Shown here in pieces: positions 52,400-62,273 of a stretch of DNA of 64,000 bases (position 1 is its first letter; each line of letters starts with the position of its first letter). Both the position numbers and the translations under genes were made by a program. The notes below the pieces were generated by a model. That model had not been told where the DNA came from. It ran no database searches and saw nothing but the letters and a program-made list of their open reading frames with translations. Source of the stretch: Allobosea sp. Root381 (lineage in GTDB: Bacteria > Pseudomonadota > Alphaproteobacteria > Rhizobiales > Beijerinckiaceae); contig NZ_LMJT01000001.1 in NCBI RefSeq assembly GCF_001429395.1, forward strand, positions 65,335 to 129,334. The letters are read 5' to 3'.

Positions 52400-54897
52400 A
52401 GGCGCTGAGACTGCATGCCGAGCTCGACGCGGTCTGGCGCACGCCCCGGACCTGGAAAGGCATCCTGACCAACGTCAACCACAGCGATCTCGGCCTGCGC
52501 TTCATGATCGCGGCAACTGTGTACTTCGCCATCGGCGGCGTGCTCGCCATGCTGATCCGGGCGCAGCTGGCGACGCCGCGCTCGGCCTTCGTCGGGCCCG
52601 AGATCTTCAATCAGCTGTTCACCATGCATGGCAGCCTGATGATGTTCATGTTCGCGATCCCCTTCTTCGAGGGGCTCGCCATGTACATGCTGCCGAAGCT
52701 GCTCGGCTCGCGCGACCTGGCCTTTCCGCGTCTCTCGGCCTTCGGCTGGTGGTGCTATCTCTTCGGCGGCTTCATCCTGATCGTCGCGATGGTGCTCGGG
52801 CTCGCGCCCGATGGCGGCTGGTTCATGTATACGCCGCTGGCATCGAAGACCTATACGCCCGGCATCAACGCCGATGTCTGGCTGCTGGGGATCACCTTCG
52901 TCGAGATCTCGGCGGTCTGCGCCTCGATCGAGCTGACCGTCAGCATCCTGAAGCTGCGCGCGCCGGGGATGTCGCTCGGGCGCATGCCGATCTTCGCCTG
53001 GTACATCCTCGTCACGGCGCTGATGATGGTGATCGGCTTTCCGCCGCTGATCCTCGCCTCGACCCTGCTCGAGGTCGAGCGCGCCTTCGGTTGGCCGTTC
53101 TTCGACCCGACACGCGGCGGGCACCCGCTGCTCTGGCAGCACCTGTTCTGGCTGTTCGGCCACCCCGAGGTCTACATCATCTTCCTGCCCGCGGCCGGGG
53201 TGGTCTCGACCGTGCTGCCCGTCATGGTCCGGCACCCGCTGATCGGCTATGGCTGGGTCGTCGGCTCGATCCTGGCGCTCGGCTTCTTCAGCTTCGGCCT
53301 GTGGGTCCACCACATGTTCGCGACGGGCATCCCTCACCTGGCGCTCGCCTTCTTCTCGGCCGCCTCGGCGCTGGTCGCGGTGCCGACCGTGGTGCAGATC
53401 TTCGCCTGGCTCGCGACGATGTGGGCTGGGCGGCCGCAGATGCGCCTGCCGATGCTCTACATCTCGGGCTTCTTCTTCATCTTCCTGCTCGGCGGGCTGA
53501 CCGGCGTGATGCTCGCCATGGTGCCATTCAACTGGCAGGTCCACGACACCGCCTTCGTGACCGCCCATCTCCACTATGTCCTGATCGGTGGCTTCATCTT
53601 CCCGATGATGGCAGGCCTCTATTACTGGCTGCCGCGGCTGACGGGGCGGATGTCGCATCCCCTGCTCGGACGCCTCGGCTTCTGGCTGACCTTCGTCGGC
53701 TTCAACCTGACCTTCCTGGTGATGCATCTCACCGGCCTGCTCGGCATGCCGCGCCGCGTCTACACCTACGATGCCGGCATGGGCTGGGACTGGCCGAACC
53801 TGATCTCGTCGCTCGGCTCCTTCGTCCTGACCATCGGCTTCGCCGCGGCCCTGATCGACATCGTGCTGGCCGTGGCCTTCGGGCGTCGCTCGCCGCGCAA
53901 TCCCTGGCGTGCGTCCACCCTCGAATGGGCGCTGCCGACCCCGGTGCCGAGCTACAATCTCGCGAGCCTGCCGCAGGTCGAGACGTCCGACCCGCTCGAC
54001 CGGCGCCACGATCTTGCCGCGGCGCTCGCGGTCGGCGACGGCTATCTCGGGCGCGTCCGGTCCGGCCTGCGCGAGACGACCGGCGTCGCGATTGCGTCGG
54101 GGCGGTTGAGCGAGATCGTCGTGCTGCCGGGCAATTCCTGGCTGCCGATCGTCACCGCCGCCGTGACCGGCTGCTTCTTCCTGGCGATGCTGTTCGGGTT
54201 CTACTGGCTCGCTCCGGTCGCGCTGATCGCTGTGATCGTCCTGGCCTGGCACTGGGCCGGCTCGCTCGGCAGCCGCGCCGATCTGGGCCCCATCGATGCC
54301 GGGCGCGGCGAGCGGGCTCCCGCCCATCACGAGATGAAGGAAGCGCCCGGCTGGTGGGGCAGCGTCTTCGCGCTGACGGCGGATGCGACCTTCTTCATGT
54401 CGCTGCTGTTCGGCTACGCCTTCCTGGCGACGGTCGCGCCGGGCTGGCCACCACCTTCCCTCGTCGAGCCCTCGCTGCTGGCAGGCGGAACGCTCGTCGC
54501 CGCCACCCTCCTCGCATGGTGGGCGGAGCGCGCCGGCTTCGCCGCCATGCAGGCCGGGATGGCGCGACGCGCAAGGCTCGGCCTCGGGATAGCGCTGGCC
54601 GCAGTCACGGTAGCGCTGGCGGCCTTGATCGCATTCGGCTGGCTTGGACTGCCCTCCCCCCGGATCCATGCCTATGGCGCCGTCGTCTGGGTGCTCGTTG
54701 CCTATGGCGGCGTCCACCTCGTCATCGCTTTGGTGATGCTCGCCTTCGTGTGGCGTCGCCTGCTTCAGGGCTATGTGTCGCCGGCGCGCCTGCTGGAGCC
54801 GCGCATCGCGAACCTCTGGCTGCGCTACGCAGTCGTCGCCAATCTGATCATGCTGGTCGTCGTCAGCCTGCCCGGGATCGCGTCATGGCGCTGGTGA
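52396..54897 (+). CDS. Fused cytochrome c oxidase subunits I and III
   Basis: 833 aa, against about 530-560 for subunit I alone. Residues 1-560 are CoxI: heme a His78 (FTMHGSLMM), WLFGHPEVY (His256, Glu258, Tyr260), CuB His305-His306 (WVHHMFATG) and the heme pair His391/His393 (TAHLHYV). After a linker, about 575-833 has a subunit III fold (helices around 600-640 and GSVFALTADATFFMSLLFGYAFLA near 655-678). CoxI-III fusions are known for some bacterial caa3/aa3 oxidases. It overlaps coxB and the small downstream gene. Confidence 0.92.
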   Translation: MKALRLHAELDAVWRTPRTWKGILTNVNHSDLGLRFMIAATVYFAIGGVLAMLIRAQLATPRSAFVGPEIFNQLFTMHGSLMMFMFAIPFFEGLAMYMLPKLLGSRDLAFPRLSAFGWWCYLFGGFILIVAMVLGLAPDGGWFMYTPLASKTYTPGINADVWLLGITFVEISAVCASIELTVSILKLRAPGMSLGRMPIFAWYILVTALMMVIGFPPLILASTLLEVERAFGWPFFDPTRGGHPLLWQHLFWLFGHPEVYIIFLPAAGVVSTVLPVMVRHPLIGYGWVVGSILALGFFSFGLWVHHMFATGIPHLALAFFSAASALVAVPTVVQIFAWLATMWAGRPQMRLPMLYISGFFFIFLLGGLTGVMLAMVPFNWQVHDTAFVTAHLHYVLIGGFIFPMMAGLYYWLPRLTGRMSHPLLGRLGFWLTFVGFNLTFLVMHLTGLLGMPRRVYTYDAGMGWDWPNLISSLGSFVLTIGFAAALIDIVLAVAFGRRSPRNPWRASTLEWALPTPVPSYNLASLPQVETSDPLDRRHDLAAALAVGDGYLGRVRSGLRETTGVAIASGRLSEIVVLPGNSWLPIVTAAVTGCFFLAMLFGFYWLAPVALIAVIVLAWHWAGSLGSRADLGPIDAGRGERAPAHHEMKEAPGWWGSVFALTADATFFMSLLFGYAFLATVAPGWPPPSLVEPSLLAGGTLVAATLLAWWAERAGFAAMQAGMARRARLGLGIALAAVTVALAALIAFGWLGLPSPRIHAYGAVVWVLVAYGGVHLVIALVMLAFVWRRLLQGYVSPARLLEPRIANLWLRYAVVANLIMLVVVSLPGIASWRW

Positions 54898-55211
54898 TGC
54901 GCACCCTCGGCGGCCTACTGCTCTGGGCAGCGGGCTTCTCGCTGCTCTATGCGCTCCACGGGCTCGGCTGCGGGCTGGGCTGGGGCAGCGGGGAGCCGCC
55001 GGGATATTTCACCGCGCTCAATCTTGGTCTCCTATTCATCTGGTTGCTCCTGCTCGGGAGTGCGGGATGGATCGTCCGCATGGCGACGCGAGCCTATTCC
55101 CGCGACGGCGACACCGTGCTGAGCCGGACGCAGCTGGTCTCGGCCTGGGCGGGTCTCGCCGGCCTGTTCTTCACCGGAGCGCCGGTCCTGCTGTCGGCCC
55201 ATTGCGTCTAG
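54885..55211 (+). CDS. Small membrane protein of the cox cluster
   Basis: 108 aa with about three helices: LGGLLLWAAGFSLLYALHGLGCGLGW, ALNLGLLFIWLLLLGSAGWIV and SAWAGLAGLFFTGAPVLLSA. Its ATG lies 13 bp inside the 3' end of the fused oxidase gene, so it is translated with it. Probably a fourth subunit or assembly factor; the family is not recognised beyond its location. Confidence 0.7.
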   Translation: MALVMRTLGGLLLWAAGFSLLYALHGLGCGLGWGSGEPPGYFTALNLGLLFIWLLLLGSAGWIVRMATRAYSRDGDTVLSRTQLVSAWAGLAGLFFTGAPVLLSAHCV

Positions 55212-55491
55212 CGGCGCCAGCCGGCGCAATAGACGCTGGCATCGCGGGGCACAGCGATCTGCTCGTCAGCGCGTCGAAGAGCGATCGGTACCGCGAATAT
55301 TACCAAGATTAGAAGCCGCGCAGATTTCAATTAATTTCTATGTGCGCTCGCGCTGATCCAACGGCGCATCGTCAATTCGCGCTCTCATCATCAACTATGC
55401 ATCGCGACACTTTCGCCACACCAGGAACTTTATAGGTCCAGGCGGCTTGTTTCGGAGAGAGAACGCTCACGCAGAACGAGGGAGAAACGCC

Positions 55492-57774
55492 ATGGCCCGC
55501 CGATCGCGGCACGAAGAGTACGACCAGCCGACCGGGGGCTGGGGCTCCGTCGCATCGCTGGTCAAGCATTCCACCGAGCAGCATGCCGTCGGCAGCGTCA
55601 CCGGGCTGCTGCGCCATCACAACAAGGTCGGCGGCTACATGTGCACCAGCTGTGCCTGGGCCAAGCCGGGCGAGCCGCATGCGGCGGAGTTTTGCGAGAA
55701 CGGCGCCAAGGCGACCTTCTGGGACCTCACCTCCAAGCGCACCGGCCCGGACTTCTTCGCCCAGCACACCGTGTCCGAACTGATGAACTGGTCGGATTTC
55801 GAACTCGAGAACCAGGGCCGCCTGACGCACCCGATGCGATACGACGCCTCCAGCGACAAATATGTCGAGGTGGCCTGGGAGGAAGCGTTCGCGGATATCG
55901 GAACGAAGCTCAAGGGCTACGAACCGAAACGCACCGTATTCTACGCTTCGGGCCGCGCCTCGCTCGAAACCTCCTATATGTACGCGCTTTTCGCCCGTCT
56001 CTACGGGCACAACAACCTGCCCGACAGCTCGAATATGTGCCACGAGACGACGTCCGTGGCCTTGCCGCAGAGCATCGGCACGCCGGTCGGCACGGTGCTG
56101 CTCGAGGACTTCGACAAGACGGATTGCATATTCGCGTTCGGGCAGAACGTCGGGACGAACTCGCCGCGGCTGCTGCACAGCCTGCAGGAAGCGCGAGAGC
56201 GCGACGTGCCGATCGTCGTGTTCAACCCGTTGCGCGAGCGCGGCTGGGAAGAATTCGTCAATCCCCAGCGGGTCGGCGAGATGCTGACCAACAACCCGAC
56301 GCAGATCGCGACACAGTATTATCAGGTGCGCGCCGGCGGCGACATCGCGGCGATGATCGGGATCGGCAAGGCGCTGCTCGCCCTTGACGACGCCGCCCGC
56401 AGCGAAGGCGGCGAGCGCGTGCTCGATGCGGCCTTCATCGCCGAGCATACCGAGGGCTTCGCGGCGCTGGAGACGAAGCTGCGTGGAACGAGCTGGGCAG
56501 AGATCACCGATGAGTCCGGCCTGACTCGCGCGGCGATCGAGGCTGCCGCCCAAACCTTCGCCAACGCGACCTCGATCATCGCCGTCTACGGAATGGGCCT
56601 GACCCAGCATCGCCGCGGCGTCGACAACGTCCAGATGCTGGTCAACCTGCTGCTGATGCGCGGGCAGATCGGCAATCCGGGCGCTGGCATCTGCCCCGTG
56701 CGAGGGCACTCCAACGTCCAGGGTCAGCGCACGGTCGGAATCGCCGAGAAGGTCGAGCTCGTACCGCTCGACAAACTGGCCGAGCAGTTCGGCTTCGAGC
56801 CGCCACAGGAGGACGGCATGGCGACCGTCGAAGCCTGCGAGGCGATCGTCGCCGGCAAGGTCCAGGCGTTCCTGGGGCTCGGCGGCAACTTCATCCGCGC
56901 GATCCCGGAACGCGAGCTGATGGAGGAGAAGTGGCGGGGGCTCGACCTCTCCGTCCAGATCGCGACCAAACTCAACAGGTCGCATCTGATCACGGGCGCG
57001 ACCACCTATCTCCTCCCCACACTGGTCCGGTCCGAGATCGACGAACAGGCCGGCGGCGAGCAGATCGTGACCATGGAGGATTCCACCACCTGCATCCATG
57101 CCTCGCGCGGCAAATGGGCTCCGGCGAGCAAAACCTTGCTTTCCGAACCGAGGATCGTCGCCGAACTGGCCAAGGCCGCACTCACGCCGAACCCGAAGGT
57201 GCCATGGGACGAATGGGTCGCGGATTACGCCATGGTGCGGGATGCGATCGAGCAGACCTACCCGGACCAGTTCCGCGACTTCAACCAGCGCCTCGACACG
57301 CCGGGCGGTTTCCCGCGCCCTGTCGCCGCGCGGGAGCGCAAATGGGAGACCGACACAGGAAAGGCCAACTTCAAGGTGCCGAAGGCGTTGTCCGCGAGCT
57401 TCGATGACGGCCGCGACGCCAACGTGCTGCGGCTGATCACGCTGCGCTCCAACGACCAGTTCAACACCACGGTATACGGCTATGCGGACCGGTTGCGCGG
57501 AATCCACGGCTCGCGCCTGATCGTGATGATGAACCGCGACGACCGGATCCGCTTCGGCATCCCCGACAAGGGCAAGGCACGCCTTACCACCGCGGTGAAC
57601 GACGGCATCGTGCGGAGCATCGGCGGGCTCGAGGTCATCGACTACGACATCCCGCCAGGAACCTGCGCAGCCTATTTCCCGGAGTGCAACGTCCTGATTC
57701 CGCTCTGGCAGTTCGCCGAGGAGAGCAAGACTCCCGCAGCGAAGTCGGTGCCGGTCACCGTCACCGCCGAATGA
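55492..57774 (+). CDS. FdhF/YdeP-family molybdopterin oxidoreductase
   Basis: 760 aa, starting at ATG 55492. The N-terminus has Cys51-x2-Cys54 ... Cys68 (YMCTSCAWAKPGEP, FCENG), three of the four Cys expected for a formate dehydrogenase cluster; no fourth is obvious. The probable Mo ligand is Cys183 in SSNMCHETTSVAL. GAGICPVRGHSNVQGQRTVG near 398-417 is a strong YdeP/FdhF signature. The C-terminal cap contains NDQFNTTVYG. Likely substrate formate, since an FNT channel and FdhD follow, though YdeP homologues act in acid resistance with unknown substrate. Confidence 0.87.
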   Translation: MARRSRHEEYDQPTGGWGSVASLVKHSTEQHAVGSVTGLLRHHNKVGGYMCTSCAWAKPGEPHAAEFCENGAKATFWDLTSKRTGPDFFAQHTVSELMNWSDFELENQGRLTHPMRYDASSDKYVEVAWEEAFADIGTKLKGYEPKRTVFYASGRASLETSYMYALFARLYGHNNLPDSSNMCHETTSVALPQSIGTPVGTVLLEDFDKTDCIFAFGQNVGTNSPRLLHSLQEARERDVPIVVFNPLRERGWEEFVNPQRVGEMLTNNPTQIATQYYQVRAGGDIAAMIGIGKALLALDDAARSEGGERVLDAAFIAEHTEGFAALETKLRGTSWAEITDESGLTRAAIEAAAQTFANATSIIAVYGMGLTQHRRGVDNVQMLVNLLLMRGQIGNPGAGICPVRGHSNVQGQRTVGIAEKVELVPLDKLAEQFGFEPPQEDGMATVEACEAIVAGKVQAFLGLGGNFIRAIPERELMEEKWRGLDLSVQIATKLNRSHLITGATTYLLPTLVRSEIDEQAGGEQIVTMEDSTTCIHASRGKWAPASKTLLSEPRIVAELAKAALTPNPKVPWDEWVADYAMVRDAIEQTYPDQFRDFNQRLDTPGGFPRPVAARERKWETDTGKANFKVPKALSASFDDGRDANVLRLITLRSNDQFNTTVYGYADRLRGIHGSRLIVMMNRDDRIRFGIPDKGKARLTTAVNDGIVRSIGGLEVIDYDIPPGTCAAYFPECNVLIPLWQFAEESKTPAAKSVPVTVTAE

Positions 57775-57789
57775 CCGCGGAGTTATGTA

Positions 57790-58605
57790 ATGTCTGACCG
57801 GGCAACGATGCCGGAAGCGGCCGAGCTGCAAAAGACGGTCTTCCTCGCGCTGCGGGAAAAGGCGACTCTGCCGACGTCTTCCATGTTCCTGTTAGGCATG
57901 CTCGCCGGCATCTACATCGGTATCGGCGGATTGTTCGCGACCGTGGCGCTGACCGGAGCCGATGCGCTACCATATGGTGTTGGCCAAGTGCTGGCGGGGC
58001 TGGTTTTCGCGACCGGCCTCGGCCTGGTGATCATTGCCGGGGCGGAGCTTTTCACCGGAAACACGATGATGACCGGGGCAGTCCTGGCGCGAAAAATCAC
58101 CGCGTTCCAGGCGGTGAAAGCGTTGGCGGTCGTCTATGCCGCCAATTTCGTCGGTTCCCTGCTTCTTGCAGGGCTTGTGCTAGGTGCCGGCGTGCATGGC
58201 GCGAACGACGGTGCGTTCGGCCGCGCGGCTCTAGAACTCGGCCTCACCAAGACTGAGGGCAGCTTTATGAACATACTGGCCAGCGGCATCCTGGCCAATA
58301 TGCTGGTCTGCCTTGCCGTCTGGTCGGCCTATGCAGGCCAAACCACCAGCCAGAAGCTCGCTGGACTGACGCTGCCGGTCGCGGCCTTCGTGGCGGCAGG
58401 GCTCGAGCACTCGGTCGCGAACATGTATCTTTTGCCATATGCCCTCATGGTGCAGGGCGTAACCGAAGGCGCGGCCGGCCAACTGACCTTTGCTGGCATC
58501 CTCGGAAACCTGGTTCCGGCGACGATCGGCAACATCATGGGCGGCGCATTCGTCGCCGTTGCCTATTGGACGGTGTACGGAGCCACCAAGCACAAGGGTG
58601 GTTGA
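57790..58605 (+). CDS. Formate/nitrite channel (FNT family)
   Basis: 271 aa, six helices. FNT motifs: GAELFTGNTMMTGAVLARKIT near 84-104, ILANMLVCLAVWSAY near 167-181, and GLEHSVANMYLLPYAL near 204-219 with the central His207. It moves formate, nitrite or similar monovalent anions across the inner membrane. It lies 15 bp after the YdeP-type gene with a GCGGAG ribosome binding site, so the pair is cotranscribed. Confidence 0.92.
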   Translation: MSDRATMPEAAELQKTVFLALREKATLPTSSMFLLGMLAGIYIGIGGLFATVALTGADALPYGVGQVLAGLVFATGLGLVIIAGAELFTGNTMMTGAVLARKITAFQAVKALAVVYAANFVGSLLLAGLVLGAGVHGANDGAFGRAALELGLTKTEGSFMNILASGILANMLVCLAVWSAYAGQTTSQKLAGLTLPVAAFVAAGLEHSVANMYLLPYALMVQGVTEGAAGQLTFAGILGNLVPATIGNIMGGAFVAVAYWTVYGATKHKGG

Positions 58606-58741
58606 TCCCAAGGCCCCGTGTAACACGCCACGCGTGCTGGAGCTGCTTGTCGCGATGGTCTCGTGACGACATTGCTACGCCCAAGTTCGGCAAGGGGCGA
58701 GAGCACAGCTAAGCGCGCCGCCCGGAGCAATGGATGCGAGA

Positions 58742-59584
58742 TCACTGCGCGAGACGGCCGGCGTGGACGACGCAACTCTCCGCACGGGCGGTAGTCACCA
58801 AAGTCAGCCCCAGCTTCTCGGCGCGCGAAATCGCGAGGGACGTCGGAGCTGACACCGCGGCGAGCGTATGCGCCCCCAAAACGGCTGCCTTCTCGACCAT
58901 CTCGAAGGATGCGCGGCTCGTAACCAGGATAAAGCCTCGGGAAATGTCAAGACCGGCATGCAGGGTGGCGCCGATCAGCTTGTCCAAGGCGTTGTGACGG
59001 CCAACATCTTCGCGGGCGATCTGGATCGCCCCGGAGATATCGCACCAGGCAGCGCCATGGACGCATCGCGTCCGGCCATGCAGAGGTTGGAACCGCCGCA
59101 AATCGGCCAATCCGGCCGCGATCGCGCGGGGTTCGATCGGCCTGCCTGGCTCCGCAACCGACGGCCGGGCAATCTCAAGATGCTTGGAGTCCTCTATTCC
59201 GCAGACACCGCAAGAGGAACGACCCGACAGGCTGCGCTTGCGGGCGAGCTTCCGGCGCAGGACGTCAGGTATCAAGCCGATATCGATCGTCGCTTCTGTC
59301 GCATCCATGCTGACTTCGAGATGGCGAATATCGGCAGGCGTTTCGATGATCCCCTCGCTGAGGCTGAAGCCTACGGCAAAATCCTCAAGATCCGCCGGCG
59401 TTCCCATCATCACCGCATGCGGCAACGAGCAGTAACGAATGCTGATCGGGATCTCGATCGCGACTTCCGAGGCAAAAGCCATTGCACTTTCATCGGCGAA
59501 CGAAAATGCCAGAGCGCCGACGGAACGCGAAGTCGCTCCGGAGAGGGGTCTAGGACCCATAATATTCGGGCTCAACGAGACCAA
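58742..59584 (-). CDS. fdhD: Formate dehydrogenase sulfuration factor FdhD
   Basis: 280 aa sulfurtransferase that delivers sulfur from IscS to the Mo cofactor of formate dehydrogenases. The active Cys motif is SSCGVCG (Cys125, Cys128). GGFEL-like IEIPISIRYCSLPHAVMMGTP near 43-63 and REDVGRHNALDKLIGA near 191-206 are highly conserved. It is convergent with the FNT gene, so it serves the same enzyme but has its own promoter. Confidence 0.93.
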   Translation of the reverse strand: MVSLSPNIMGPRPLSGATSRSVGALAFSFADESAMAFASEVAIEIPISIRYCSLPHAVMMGTPADLEDFAVGFSLSEGIIETPADIRHLEVSMDATEATIDIGLIPDVLRRKLARKRSLSGRSSCGVCGIEDSKHLEIARPSVAEPGRPIEPRAIAAGLADLRRFQPLHGRTRCVHGAAWCDISGAIQIAREDVGRHNALDKLIGATLHAGLDISRGFILVTSRASFEMVEKAAVLGAHTLAAVSAPTSLAISRAEKLGLTLVTTARAESCVVHAGRLAQ

Positions 59585-59796
59585 TGCGCAAGTCGGGAGC
59601 CACCGTTGTCATAGCGATTTGCTTTCCATGCCTCTAAGCTGCAGAAACGCTTGGAAGCTCGGAAGGTTCGGTCCTCTTCGCAGTTGCCGCGGCCAAACGC
59701 CTATGCCGGAGCAATCGTCAGACCGCGTACTCGGCTCTCGCCGTCCCGGCCAGCAATGGCCATCAGCGTCGCCTTTATCATCGCGTAGAGCTTCGA

Positions 59797-60801
59797 TTAG
59801 GCGGCCGCGCGGGCGCCATCATGGCGCGCGACATGCGCGACCGCGGCGCGCAGATCGGCGATCCCGGCTCCGGCCGCGACGCAATGCTCGGCCAGATGAC
59901 GGCGGAACTGGCGCGCGCCCGGCCGCCCCGGGAAGAGCCCGACGAGATGGCGCGTGAAGGCATGCAGCCGCCCGCCGGCTTCGAGATGCTTCGCCAGATG
60001 CGGCTCGAGCGCCTCCAGCATGGCGAAGGCGTTGGCGACCGGCGCTTCCTCTCCGAACAGCAGCGGATCGACCCGGAGCAGGATCTCGGGGTTCTGATAG
60101 GCCTCACGGCCGATCATGACGCCATCGAGCCGGGCGAGATGGGCATCCCATTCCTCAGGCGCACGGATGCCGCCATTGATCGCGACGACCAGCTCCGGAT
60201 TGGCGGCCTTGAGGCGATAGGCGCGCTCATAGTCGAGCGGCGGGATTTCGCGGTTTTCCTTGGGCGAGAGGCCCTGCAGCCAGGCCTTGCGGGCGTGGAC
60301 GATCAGCGCATCGACGCCGGCCTGCCGCACCGCAGCTGTCAGGGCATCGAGCGCGGCCTCGGGGTCCTGGTCGTCGACCCCGATGCGGCATTTCACCGTG
60401 ACCGGGATCGAGACGGCCGCCTTCATCGCCGCAACGCAATCACCGACCAGCGCCGGCTCGCGCATCAGGCAGGCGCCGAAGGCCCCGCCCTGGACGCGGT
60501 CGGACGGGCAGCCGCAATTGAGGTTGATCTCGTCATAGCCGAAATCGGCGCCGATCCGTGCGGCCTCGGCCAGGAGTTGCGGATCGTTGCCGCCGAGCTG
60601 AAGCGCGATCGGGTGTTCCATCGCGTCGAAGCCGATCAGCCGCTGCCGATCGCCGCGGATCACGGCCTGCGCCGTCACCATCTCCGTATAGAGCCGGGCA
60701 CGGCGCGACATCAGGCGGTGGACGACGCGACAGGCGCTATCGGTCCAGTCCATCATCGGCGCGACGGAAAAGCGCATCAGTTCGGGCGAAAGGGCAGACA
60801 T
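59797..60801 (-). CDS. dusA: tRNA-dihydrouridine(20/20a) synthase
   Basis: Flavoenzyme that reduces uridine 20/20a in the tRNA D-loop; 334 aa. FSVAPMMDWTDSACRVVHR near 11-29 opens the FMN barrel, GYDEINLNCGCPSDRVQGGAFGACLM near 88-113 has the catalytic Cys and the C-x-C signature, ALIVHARKAWLQGLSPKENR follows, and INGGI binds FMN. The DusA subtype is shown by the WLxGLSPKENR motif. Monocistronic. Confidence 0.95.
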   Translation of the reverse strand: MSALSPELMRFSVAPMMDWTDSACRVVHRLMSRRARLYTEMVTAQAVIRGDRQRLIGFDAMEHPIALQLGGNDPQLLAEAARIGADFGYDEINLNCGCPSDRVQGGAFGACLMREPALVGDCVAAMKAAVSIPVTVKCRIGVDDQDPEAALDALTAAVRQAGVDALIVHARKAWLQGLSPKENREIPPLDYERAYRLKAANPELVVAINGGIRAPEEWDAHLARLDGVMIGREAYQNPEILLRVDPLLFGEEAPVANAFAMLEALEPHLAKHLEAGGRLHAFTRHLVGLFPGRPGARQFRRHLAEHCVAAGAGIADLRAAVAHVARHDGARAAA

Positions 60802-60937
60802 CGCTGCTGACTAGCTCAAAAAGCCGCTTCGCGCATCCCTGCCCCGAGCCTGCCCGGGTTGCGCCGGCCCGAGGTGAGGGCCAGTTTCGAAGCGCGCGGC
60901 CTGGTGGCCGAGCCGACGAGCAGGGACGCAGCACACC

Positions 60938-62257
60938 ATGGCCGAGACCCAGCACTCCCGCGAAGCGCCGCATCTGGTCGTTGTCGGCGCGGGCTTCGGC
61001 GGCCTGCAGCTGGTGCACGACCTCAAGGGTGCGACTCTGCGGATCACGCTGATCGACCAGCGCAACCACCATCTCTTCCAGCCGCTGCTCTACCAGGTGG
61101 CGACCACGATCCTCGCTGCCTCCGAGATCGCCTGGCCGATCCGGCGGCTGTTCCGCGAACGGGCAGACGTCACGACGCTGCTTGGAGAGGTCACCGGCGT
61201 CGACAAGGCCGGCCGGCGCGTGCTGCTCGAAGACGGCTCGAGCGTCGGCTACGACACCCTGGTGCTCGCGACCGGGGCGCGGCATTCCTATTTCGGCCAT
61301 GACGAGTGGGAGCCGCATGCGCCCGGCCTCAAGACGCTCGAGGACGCGACGACGATCCGCCGCAGAATGCTGCTCGCCTTCGAACGGGCCGAACGCGAGA
61401 CCGACCCCGAGGCGCGGCGCGCATTGCTGACCTTCGCGGTCATCGGCGCCGGGCCGACCGGCGTCGAGCTCGCCGGCATCATCGCCGAGCTCGCCAAGCA
61501 GATCCTGTGGCAGGAATTCCGCCGGATCGATACGCGTGGGGCCCGGATCCTGCTGATCGAGGCCGGGGCACGCGTGCTTCCCGCCTTTCCCGAGCCGCTT
61601 TCGGCCTATGCGAAGCAGGCGCTCGCCAAGCTTGGGGTCGAGGTGTTGCTCGGCAAGCCGGTCTCGGAGATCGCCGAGGAGGGGGTGACGATCGGCGAGG
61701 AATTCGTCGCCTGCCGAACGATCATCTGGGCTGCGGGCGTCGCCGCATCTCCAGCCGCGGAATGGCTGGATATCGGAGCCGACAAGGCCGGGCGCGCGCT
61801 GGTCGATGGGCAGCTGAATGCACCGGGCCATCCCGAGATCTTCATTGTCGGCGACACCGCCGCGGTGACGACACCCAACGGCAAGCCGGTGCCCGGCATC
61901 GCGCCGGCGGCCAAGCAGCAAGGCGCCCATGTCGCGCAGGTCATCCGGGCGAGGCTTGCCGGCAAGCCAGCGCCTTCCCCATTCCGCTACCGCCACCAGG
62001 GCAATCTGGCGACGATCGGCAAGAGCGCGGCGGTGGTGGATTTCGGCTGGCTACAGTTGCGCGGCTGGATCGCCTGGTGGTTCTGGGGCATCGCCCACAT
62101 CTTCTTCCTGATCGGCGCGCGCAGCCGCGTCGCGGTGGCCTGGAGCTGGTTCTGGACCTTCGCCTCCGGACAGCACAGCGCAAGGCTGATCACGCAGGGG
62201 CGGAAATGGACCGACGCGTCGGCGCGGCCGCCGGACCCTGACCGGCCTCCGGCCTGA
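60938..62257 (+). CDS. ndh: Type II NADH:quinone oxidoreductase (NDH-2)
   Basis: 439 aa FAD enzyme that feeds electrons from NADH to quinone without proton pumping. Two Rossmann motifs are seen: VVVGAGFGGLQLVHD (14-28) for FAD and AVIGAGPTGVELAG near 167-180 for NADH. IFIVGDTAAV near 303-312 binds FAD and AAKQQGAHVAQ is conserved. A hydrophobic/aromatic C-terminal segment (WIAWWFWGIAHIFFLIG) could anchor it to the membrane. It would supply quinol to the cyo oxidase. Confidence 0.88.
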   Translation: MAETQHSREAPHLVVVGAGFGGLQLVHDLKGATLRITLIDQRNHHLFQPLLYQVATTILAASEIAWPIRRLFRERADVTTLLGEVTGVDKAGRRVLLEDGSSVGYDTLVLATGARHSYFGHDEWEPHAPGLKTLEDATTIRRRMLLAFERAERETDPEARRALLTFAVIGAGPTGVELAGIIAELAKQILWQEFRRIDTRGARILLIEAGARVLPAFPEPLSAYAKQALAKLGVEVLLGKPVSEIAEEGVTIGEEFVACRTIIWAAGVAASPAAEWLDIGADKAGRALVDGQLNAPGHPEIFIVGDTAAVTTPNGKPVPGIAPAAKQQGAHVAQVIRARLAGKPAPSPFRYRHQGNLATIGKSAAVVDFGWLQLRGWIAWWFWGIAHIFFLIGARSRVAVAWSWFWTFASGQHSARLITQGRKWTDASARPPDPDRPPA

Positions 62258-62273
62258 GCCGGGGCGAGTCGCC

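Noticed and set aside
52000-54717. 905-codon minus-strand frame opposite the cox genes
   Set aside because: Extremely charged and His-rich translation with no domain; the plus strand has all heme-copper ligands.
52353-54884. In-frame extension upstream of the 108-aa cox-cluster protein
   Set aside because: It is the wrong frame of the fused CoxI-III gene; only the part from 54885 looks like a membrane protein.
55422-55450. EcfG-like promoter for the YdeP-type gene (GGAACTTTATAGG)
   Set aside because: A GGAAC is present, but the nearest GTT-type -10 is about 19 nt away, outside the 16-17 nt spacing.
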